From Ignavibacteriales bacterium (GTDB lineage Bacteria; Bacteroidota; Ignavibacteria; Ignavibacteriales; Melioribacteraceae): a DNA stretch of 11,945 bases. The notes under the pieces were generated by a model. The model saw only the letters and a list, made by a program, of their open reading frames with translations. It was not told the origin of the DNA and did not search any database. The stretch covers positions 1-11,945 of the forward strand of contig JAGVBL010000271.1 in the NCBI GenBank assembly GCA_020059785.1, given 5' to 3'. Shown piece by piece: positions 7,153-11,945 of this stretch. A program made the position numbers and the translations under genes. Numbering within the stretch: the first letter of the stretch is position 1; the number at the start of each line of letters is the position of its first letter.

Positions 7153-7692
7153 ATGGCGCGATTCGGTATGGTGATAGATACTAAAAAATGTGTTGGATGT
7201 ATGGATTGTGTAGTTGCATGTAAAACTGAAAATAACGTTCCTGAAGGATATAATAGAGATTGGATTGTTACGGTTTCCAATGGAAAGTTTCCGGATATAC
7301 ATTTAGAGATTCAGTCGCAAAGATGTAATCACTGCGATAACACTCCTTGCGTTTCCTGCTGTCCTACCGGTGCAAGTCATGTTGAAGAATTTGGTAAAAT
7401 TGTCCTTGTTACACATAATATGTGCATCGGTTGTAAAGCTTGTGTTGCTGCTTGTCCTTACGATGCCCGATTTGTTAATCCAGAAGGTTATGCGGATAAA
7501 TGTACATTCTGCATGCACAGGGTTGAAAAGGGTGAATTACCGGCTTGTGTTTCTGTCTGTCCAACGCATTGTATGTACTTTGGCGATCTTGATGATCCTA
7601 ATAGCGAAGTTAGCAAACTTATCGCATCAAGAAAAAATCACACATTAATTCCTGAAGCCGGAACATCACCAAGAATCTATTACCTTACATAG
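7153..7692 (+). CDS. psrB: 4Fe-4S ferredoxin-type electron-transfer subunit (PsrB-like)
   Basis: The 179-residue protein has sixteen cysteines arranged for four 4Fe-4S clusters, as in PsrB/DmsB/NrfC. The motifs are C13-x2-C16-x2-C19-x3-C23, C58-x2-C61-x4-C66-x3-C70-P, C91-x2-C94-x2-C97-x3-C101-P, and C117-x2-C120-x11-C132-x3-C136-P. C69 and C140 are extra. It has no signal peptide; such subunits normally travel through the Tat system bound to the catalytic partner. It relays electrons from the membrane subunit to the molybdenum subunit. The ATG at 7153 is chosen because GGAGG sits 6 bases upstream and because it begins one base after the psrA stop, so translation is probably coupled. Members of the family serve several reductases; the assignment to Psr follows from the neighbours. 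Confidence 0.9.
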   Translation: MARFGMVIDTKKCVGCMDCVVACKTENNVPEGYNRDWIVTVSNGKFPDIHLEIQSQRCNHCDNTPCVSCCPTGASHVEEFGKIVLVTHNMCIGCKACVAACPYDARFVNPEGYADKCTFCMHRVEKGELPACVSVCPTHCMYFGDLDDPNSEVSKLIASRKNHTLIPEAGTSPRIYYLT

Positions 7693-7771
7693 GAATTGAA
7701 CATTGATAATTGTGATATTAAAAAATATTTACCGTCATATAAATCTATTTTTCATTTAAGGAGATTGATTA

Positions 7772-8719
7772 ATGCAAGAACTAACAACAACAAGACACAA
7801 TCTTCATATTGATCCATCAATGACAGTCTGGGGCTGGGAAATTCCGGTTTATTTATTCATTGGCGGAATGGTTGCCGGAATGATGATTATCTCCGGATAT
7901 TTCTTGTTTAGCAACCGATACAAAGAAACAAATTGTGCTTGTTATACATTGCCAATAATAAGTTTGATATTATTAAGTGTTGGCATGTCTGCACTTTTTC
8001 TGGATCTTGAACACAAGCTTTTTGTCTGGAGGTTATACACAACTTTCAAAATAGCATCACCAATGTCCTGGGGTGCATGGATATTAATTTTAGTTTATCC
8101 AATCATTATTGCTAATCTACTTATGGGACCGCCAAAATTTCTTATAAATAAATTTCCGAAAATAAGTTTGGTAACCACCTATATTAATCAACACCCGAGG
8201 TTAATTCAGAATATTGGTGTAGCTAACATGCTGCTTGGCGGATTACTTGGGGTTTATACTGGAATTTTGTTAAGTACAATGGCAGCACGTCCTTTATGGA
8301 ACTCATCAATGTTATGGGTTTTATTTCTTGTTTCAGGTTTATCTACTGCAGCTGCTTTTGTTCATATGATTGCAAAGAATGTTAAGGAAAGAGAATTACT
8401 TGCGAAAGCCGATAATGGATTTTTGACAATCGAAATTTTTGTGATTGCATTAATGATTATCGGACTACTTACATCAACTAAGGTTCATATTCATGCTGCA
8501 GAACTATTACTAAGTGGTGCTTATGCCCCTGTATTCTGGGTTTTTGTTGTTGGTAACGGGATTATCATTCCCTTAATAATTCAGTTATTAGCAGTTAATC
8601 ATAAAATAAAACATACTCCTATTGCACCTATTATGGTAATAATCGGAGGATTAATTTTAAGATTTGTAATAGTATCAGCCGGGCAGCATAGCCATTGGCT
8701 GAACGCGCACTTTAAATAA
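7772..8719 (+). CDS. psrC: NrfD/PsrC-type quinone-interacting membrane subunit
   Basis: The 315-residue integral membrane protein has about eight hydrophobic segments (roughly residues 23-45, 58-78, 99-119, 147-168, 180-200, 219-238, 252-274, 284-302). NrfD/PsrC features include VWGWEIPVYLFIGGMVAGM at the start, DLEHKLFVWRLYTTFKIASPMSWG after the second segment, LLGVYTGILLSTMAARPLWNS, and the end-piece LRFVIVSAGQHS. The family oxidises menaquinol (or moves electrons to or from quinone) in the membrane and anchors the A and B subunits at the outer face. No heme-ligand pattern is needed or seen. AAGGAG lies 8-9 bases before the ATG. A 79-base gap separates it from psrB, the largest gap inside this otherwise compact run; the next gene follows after 12 bases. 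Confidence 0.88.
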   Translation: MQELTTTRHNLHIDPSMTVWGWEIPVYLFIGGMVAGMMIISGYFLFSNRYKETNCACYTLPIISLILLSVGMSALFLDLEHKLFVWRLYTTFKIASPMSWGAWILILVYPIIIANLLMGPPKFLINKFPKISLVTTYINQHPRLIQNIGVANMLLGGLLGVYTGILLSTMAARPLWNSSMLWVLFLVSGLSTAAAFVHMIAKNVKERELLAKADNGFLTIEIFVIALMIIGLLTSTKVHIHAAELLLSGAYAPVFWVFVVGNGIIIPLIIQLLAVNHKIKHTPIAPIMVIIGGLILRFVIVSAGQHSHWLNAHFK

Positions 8720-8731
8720 CGGAGATAATTT

Positions 8732-9298
8732 ATGTCATCAATTACAGGAATATTTTCTAAAGAAGCGGTTCAAGAAAAAATTCATGAACCTAAACCTTAC
8801 TCAAATCCCTACCTTGTCGGGATTGGATTGGGTTTGGTTCTACTTGCTGCTTTTATAATTATGGGAAGGGGACTCGGTGCATCGGGAGCTTTCTCTTCAT
8901 TAGTTGCTGCTGGTGTTCAGCAGGTAGCTCCAGATCATGCTGCTAATAATCCTTATTTCAAAGAGTATATCGGTGATGGTTCAACTAATCCGCTAAAAGA
9001 TTGGCTGGTATTTGAAGTGCTTGGTGTTTTTGTAGGCGGATTAATTTCCGGATTATTAGCACACAGAGTTAAAAAGACAGTTGAAAAAGGGGATCGGATC
9101 TCAGTAAGAAACCGTTTAATATTTGCATTCATTGGAGGTGGTTTAATGGGATTCGGTGCTAAACTTGCACGCGGTTGTACCAGCGGTCAGGCACTTACCG
9201 GCGGAGCTCTGCTTAATTTAGGTAGCTGGGCTTTTATGATGATGGTTTTTGCCGGCGCTTATGGTATGGCTTATTTTATGAGGAGGCAATGGACATGA
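8732..9298 (+). CDS. YeeE/YedE-family sulfur-transport permease, first half-size partner
   Basis: The 188-residue protein has about four to five membrane segments (near 28-47, 92-112, 128-148, 165-184) and the YeeE/YedE signature FGAKLARGCTSGQALTGGALL at 142-162 with Cys149. The family includes thiosulfate transporter TsuA, whose conserved cysteines are needed for substrate passage, and the paired half-size proteins PmpA/PmpB. This protein is the N-terminal-like half; the next gene encodes the other. A hydrophilic loop of about 25 residues (67-90) between the first two segments is probably periplasmic. It is predicted to pass thiosulfate or another sulfur species across the inner membrane. 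GGAG precedes the ATG, 12 bases after psrC, and its stop overlaps the next start (ATGA). Confidence 0.8.
   Translation: MSSITGIFSKEAVQEKIHEPKPYSNPYLVGIGLGLVLLAAFIIMGRGLGASGAFSSLVAAGVQQVAPDHAANNPYFKEYIGDGSTNPLKDWLVFEVLGVFVGGLISGLLAHRVKKTVEKGDRISVRNRLIFAFIGGGLMGFGAKLARGCTSGQALTGGALLNLGSWAFMMMVFAGAYGMAYFMRRQWT
9281..9286 (+). promoter_or_regulatory. Ribosome binding site deciding the start of the second permease
   Basis: AGGAGG lies in the final codons of the first permease gene. It is only 2 bases from the ATG at 9289 but 8 bases from the ATG at 9295. The second is therefore the better start, and it overlaps the upstream stop as ATGA. Confidence 0.7.
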
Positions 9299-9897
9299 AC
9301 GCACCATTTTTTAAATTCGATTTTTTTAGCGCCGATTTCAGTTTAGTAATTGCATTTGCTATTGGAATTGGTTTCGGTTTTGCACTTGAACGCGGCGGAT
9401 TTGGTAATGCAAGAATTCTGGCATCTCAATTTTATTTTACTGATATGAGAGTATTAAAAGTAATGTTTAGTGCTATCGTTACAGCTATGCTTGGTGTTTT
9501 CTTTTTTGTTGCTTTCGGTTGGCTAGATCTTTCACTCGTTTATTATACGGATACAAATTTAATTCCTCAGGTTGTCGGTGGTTTGATATTAGGAGTAGGT
9601 TTTGTAGTTGGAGGTTATTGCCCGGGTACTTCGTGTGTTTCGGCTGCAACAGGAAGAATTGATGGAGTAATTTATTTACTTGGTGTAATGGCTGGTATTT
9701 TTGTGTTCGGAGAAATTTTTCCGCTTATAGAAGGATTTTATTATTCCAGTAATATGGGTAGAGTATTCTTACCCGACTATTTAGGTCTTTCTTATGGAAT
9801 GATAGTATTTCTTGTAGTTCTTATGGCTGTTGGAGCTTTTGCAGCTGCTGAATGGGGCGAGAAAAAAATGGCAGCTAAATCAGGAGGTGTAAAATGA
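9295..9897 (+). CDS. YeeE/YedE-family sulfur-transport permease, second half-size partner
   Basis: Starting at 9295 the protein has 200 residues. It carries the second YeeE/YedE signature pair: GFGFALERGGFGNARILASQFYF at about 26-48 and GGYCPGTSCVSAATGRIDG at 106-124 with Cys109 and Cys114. About five membrane segments are visible (near 16-32, 55-75, 93-108, 124-146, 165-185). Together with the preceding gene it makes about 390 residues, comparable to a full single-chain family member, so the two probably form one transporter. Start choice: an AGGAGG site favours ATG 9295 over ATG 9289, giving a 4-base ATGA overlap and likely translational coupling. The stop again overlaps the following rhodanese start. 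The transported species is not visible in the sequence; thiosulfate or a related sulfur compound is inferred from family and context. Confidence 0.82.
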   Translation: MNAPFFKFDFFSADFSLVIAFAIGIGFGFALERGGFGNARILASQFYFTDMRVLKVMFSAIVTAMLGVFFFVAFGWLDLSLVYYTDTNLIPQVVGGLILGVGFVVGGYCPGTSCVSAATGRIDGVIYLLGVMAGIFVFGEIFPLIEGFYYSSNMGRVFLPDYLGLSYGMIVFLVVLMAVGAFAAAEWGEKKMAAKSGGVK

Positions 9898-10562
9898 AAA
9901 TGATAGAATTACTTCAAAAAATTGACTTGAAAATAAAATTGGCAATTATAGCAATATTCCTAGGAATAACAGCATTCATTATCTCTAATCCTTTCGATAA
10001 TTCTATTGCAAAAATAAATGTGAAGAATCTTGCTGTAATGGTTCAAACAGAAGTTGATCATGTTAATGTTGATGAAATTGCAGACTGGATTATTAAAGAT
10101 AAGTCTGATTACAGGCTAATTGATCTTCGAACTGAAAAAGAATTTAACGATTATAATATTCCAACTTCCGAAAATATACCGATAACAAACCTTCTTGATG
10201 GTGAACTCGCCCGTAATGAAAAAATAGTTCTCTACTCCGAAGGAGGAATTCATTCTGCACAAGCATGGTTTCTACTTAAAGCAAAAGAATATAAAAGCGT
10301 CTATATACTAAGAGGCGGCTTAGAAGAGTGGAAAGATAGAATCCTTTTTCCAAAGCTAATTTCAAATGCAACACCGGAAGACAAAGCTAAATTCGAAATA
10401 GCTTCTGCAATAAGCAGATATTTTGGAGGTCAACCTCAGATTGTTACGGGTAGCGAAATAACATTGAGTGTTGCAAATCCTAATCCAACACCCAAAATAC
10501 AAGCTCCGACTGGTTCTTCTATAGGTGGAGCTCAAAAGAAAAAGAAAAGGGAAGGATGTTGA
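9894..10562 (+). CDS. Membrane-anchored rhodanese-like protein lacking the catalytic Cys, with a C-terminal Cys
   Basis: The 222-residue protein has one N-terminal membrane segment (about 16-31) after a Lys-rich start. By the positive-inside rule its main domain should face the periplasm. Residues 55-150 form a rhodanese fold: NVDEIADWI, YRLIDLRTEKEFNDYNIPTSENIP, the active-site loop at 113-124, and VYILRGGLEEWK. In active rhodaneses that loop begins with Cys (C-R-x-G-x-R); here it reads LYSEGGIHSAQAW, with Ser115 in the Cys position. After the domain comes a Pro/Thr-rich tail (about 190-210) ending KKKKREGC. Cys222, the last residue, is the only cysteine in the protein. AGGAGG supports the ATG at 9894, which overlaps the permease stop (ATGA). 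It may bind or present sulfur to PsrA or the permeases, comparable in position to the rhodanese Sud of Wolinella polysulfide respiration; this is inference. Confidence 0.8.
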   Translation: MKMIELLQKIDLKIKLAIIAIFLGITAFIISNPFDNSIAKINVKNLAVMVQTEVDHVNVDEIADWIIKDKSDYRLIDLRTEKEFNDYNIPTSENIPITNLLDGELARNEKIVLYSEGGIHSAQAWFLLKAKEYKSVYILRGGLEEWKDRILFPKLISNATPEDKAKFEIASAISRYFGGQPQIVTGSEITLSVANPNPTPKIQAPTGSSIGGAQKKKKREGC

Positions 10563-10605
10563 TCTGGTCTCTGGATACTGGTTACAAAATGCTGTATGAT
10601 TTTTA

Positions 10606-10636
10606 AAGTTGCGTGGATCTTAATTCTGCGCAACTT
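10606..10636. terminator. Inverted repeat between convergent genes, possible weak two-way terminator
   Basis: AAGTTGCG (10606-10613) and CGCAACTT (10629-10636) are exact reverse complements, 8 bases each with a 15-base loop. They lie where the sulfur operon and the minus-strand NTPase gene converge; the right arm is inside the last codons of the NTPase gene. Neither side has a good T-run, so termination is only suggested by position. Confidence 0.3.
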
Positions 10637-11090
10637 CAAATTTCTGATAAGAACTTTCAAGTTGGTAATGAGCTAAAAACTGATCTAATAATTTCTCACG
10701 TACTACACAAATAATTCTGCACTTATAATTCTCCCTAATCTCAAAGACCTTTGATATAACCGGTTCCAAACCCTTACCTTCTAATTCAAGAGGACCTACT
10801 TCATCAATTATCAACCAATCTAATTCATCATTTACAGCTTTTAATATTAGGTCACCAGCCCACTTAAAAGAATCTATGCTGAACTTATAATTACCGATAG
10901 TTATGGAATTTTCATTATCATCAGTTTCTAATGTTCTTAAAGTCCGTGATGAAATATGATAGAGAAATCTTTTGCCATCTATTACAGGTTGAAAAATTCC
11001 ATCAATATTTTTTTGAGATGCAGCCCATTGCATTAAATGTGTGGTTTTACCGGTTTTAGTAGGACCGCTATAAACATAAATTTCACGCAT
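10620..11090 (-). CDS. THEP1-like P-loop nucleoside-triphosphatase
   Basis: From the ATG at 11090 the protein has 156 residues. It has a Walker A motif GPTKTGKTTH at residues 9-18, right after the first strand (REIYVYSG), and a Walker B-like strand DWLIIDEVGPLELEGKGL at 91-108. The DEVGPLEL sequence is characteristic of the THEP1/NTPase_1 family, small cytoplasmic enzymes that hydrolyse nucleoside triphosphates and whose physiological role is unclear. The length fits the family. The in-frame TTG at 11099 would add three residues, but the ATG is preferred because it gives the usual start directly at the P-loop strand. It overlaps the 3' end of the upstream membrane-protein gene by 8 bases, so the two are probably translated together. 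It converges on the sulfur operon, and a role in cofactor metabolism cannot be claimed from sequence alone. Confidence 0.78.
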   Translation of the reverse strand: MREIYVYSGPTKTGKTTHLMQWAASQKNIDGIFQPVIDGKRFLYHISSRTLRTLETDDNENSITIGNYKFSIDSFKWAGDLILKAVNDELDWLIIDEVGPLELEGKGLEPVISKVFEIRENYKCRIICVVREKLLDQFLAHYQLESSYQKFEVAQN

Positions 11091-11945
11091 TATTTTCAAT
11101 CCGTGTTATAAGCAATAATACAATCGAATCCGATAAGAATTTTCTAAGTCTCTTGAACCTTTTATAATCTGCCGAAGATTTCCAGGAATAGTTAATTATT
11201 CTTTTAAATTCGGGGAATAGAGCAGTAACCCTGTTAATTTCTGATGCGCGTTCAAATTTGTTCTTTTCTATAAACTTATTGAAACGTGCAATAATAAATG
11301 GTGAAATTATAACAAACCATACAAACGTTACAACAAATGAACGTAATAGCATTATTAGTATTTCATACGCACGGTTCTTTTCAAAACCGGGTTCAAAATA
11401 GGTTAATATTATCAGTGATATAAAGAAAATGATTAGAACTATTCCGGATTTTTTCTTCCACCAACGTTTCTTTTTCGGAGCTTCCTTTCTGGCAAATATA
11501 TCCTCTGTCAAATAATTTCTGTATGCTTCTGTTAAAAGGTAGCTTTTTTCAATCAATTTATTTGGGAGGGTTGTGGCTTTCAATGCAAAGTAAATTCCAA
11601 CAGCAACATGAACAAATGAATAAATACAGATTAATATAATCGAAAAACTTATTGAGTTTCCGGCGAAATCTATTTTTACCTGAAGCAGAATATAATTAAC
11701 AAAATCATCTATCGATTCCCATAAAGTATTGCCGAAAATTATTGTAAGTATTATAAATTTTTGAAGAGCAGAAAAAAGAAGTGCAAAAAATCCTAGTAAT
11801 CCTGCTGCAAGCTTTTCAATTTTTATTAATGAAAAGAAAAGATAACCGAGTAAACCCTGTAAACCAACTGCAAAATATGCAGCTAAAGGAGTATGCGGAC
11901 TTATAATAGCTTTTATTACAATAACAGTAATTGTTGCGTTTAGAA
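11083..11945 (-). CDS. Multi-spanning membrane protein of unknown family, partial (5' end outside window)
   Basis: The minus-strand frame ending with TGA at 11083 stays open to the right edge, giving at least 286 residues. The possible TTG start at 11583 is therefore probably internal. The upstream part reads as clear membrane protein: AAYFAVGLQGLLGYLFFSLI, LAAGLLGFFALLFSALQKF and IISFS-type helices, ending in VHVAVGIYFALKA just before the TTG. Further segments follow (GIVLIIFFISLIILTYF; FVVTFVWFVIISPFIIARF), with a basic stretch KKKRWWKKK between. The C-terminal 60 residues are basic and soluble (FNKFIEKNKF..., YKRFKRLRKF). I do not recognise the family. The layout, about five or six helices with PHTPLAAYF near the visible start, is loosely like small-molecule transport membrane components, which is only an impression. 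It overlaps the NTPase gene by 8 bases, implying a two-gene unit. Confidence 0.6.
   Translation of the reverse strand, partial: LNATITVIVIKAIISPHTPLAAYFAVGLQGLLGYLFFSLIKIEKLAAGLLGFFALLFSALQKFIILTIIFGNTLWESIDDFVNYILLQVKIDFAGNSISFSIILICIYSFVHVAVGIYFALKATTLPNKLIEKSYLLTEAYRNYLTEDIFARKEAPKKKRWWKKKSGIVLIIFFISLIILTYFEPGFEKNRAYEILIMLLRSFVVTFVWFVIISPFIIARFNKFIEKNKFERASEINRVTALFPEFKRIINYSWKSSADYKRFKRLRKFLSDSIVLLLITRIENNA

Noticed and set aside
7703..7731. Possible internal promoter in the psrB-psrC gap: TTGATA, 17 bases, TATTTA.
   Set aside because: The -35 is good but the -10 matches the consensus at only three of six positions, and AT-rich DNA yields such pairs often. The gap may simply be a spacer with the psrC ribosome binding site at its end.
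11083..11583. Complete 166-residue membrane protein starting at TTG 11583.
   Set aside because: The frame continues without a stop to the window edge and the upstream codons encode clear membrane helices, so this is the C-terminal part of a larger protein.

Overview
The window is AT-rich, tightly packed bacterial DNA. Gene content suggests a member of the Bacteroidota/Chlorobi–Ignavibacteria side of the tree. Two features support this: an exported carboxypeptidase-like regulatory (CarboxypepD_reg-like) protein beside a TonB-type protein, and Shine-Dalgarno use that varies from strong to absent. This taxonomic placement is an inference from family content; the window holds no rRNA or other marker gene. 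No tRNA, rRNA, CRISPR array, insertion sequence or prophage gene was seen. No gap without a gene exceeds about 190 bases.

Left part (1-3605). A membrane acyltransferase-like gene (DUF1624/HGSNAT type) runs off the left edge on the minus strand. Divergent from it are a DEDDy 3'-5' exonuclease of the PolB-exonuclease-like family, an exported CarboxypepD_reg-like protein, a TonB-like energy transducer with a GTG start, and a small helical protein resembling a free-standing RsbRD N-terminal sensor domain.

Centre (3677-10562). This is the main content: a sulfur-respiration locus on the plus strand. MobA makes the bis-MGD form of the molybdenum cofactor. After a 189-base regulatory gap with a perfect 22-base palindrome comes a MerR-type regulator with an eight-cysteine 'two-CW'-like tail. 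A compact run of genes follows: a Tat-exported molybdopterin polysulfide/thiosulfate reductase catalytic subunit (PsrA/PhsA type), a four-cluster ferredoxin subunit (PsrB), an NrfD/PsrC quinone-linked membrane subunit, two half-size YeeE/YedE sulfur-transport permeases, and a membrane-anchored rhodanese-like protein. The rhodanese has Ser where the catalytic Cys normally sits, and its only cysteine is its last residue. Overlapping stops and starts join the permeases and the rhodanese. Inferred model: PsrABC reduces polysulfide, sulfur or thiosulfate at the outer face of the membrane, the permeases move a sulfur species across it, and the rhodanese-like protein handles or presents sulfur. The Cys-rich MerR protein probably controls the operon.

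Right part (10620-11945). Two overlapping minus-strand genes converge on the sulfur operon: a THEP1-like P-loop NTPase and, upstream of it, a multi-spanning membrane protein of unknown family. The membrane protein's reading frame stays open to the right edge, so it is 5'-truncated.
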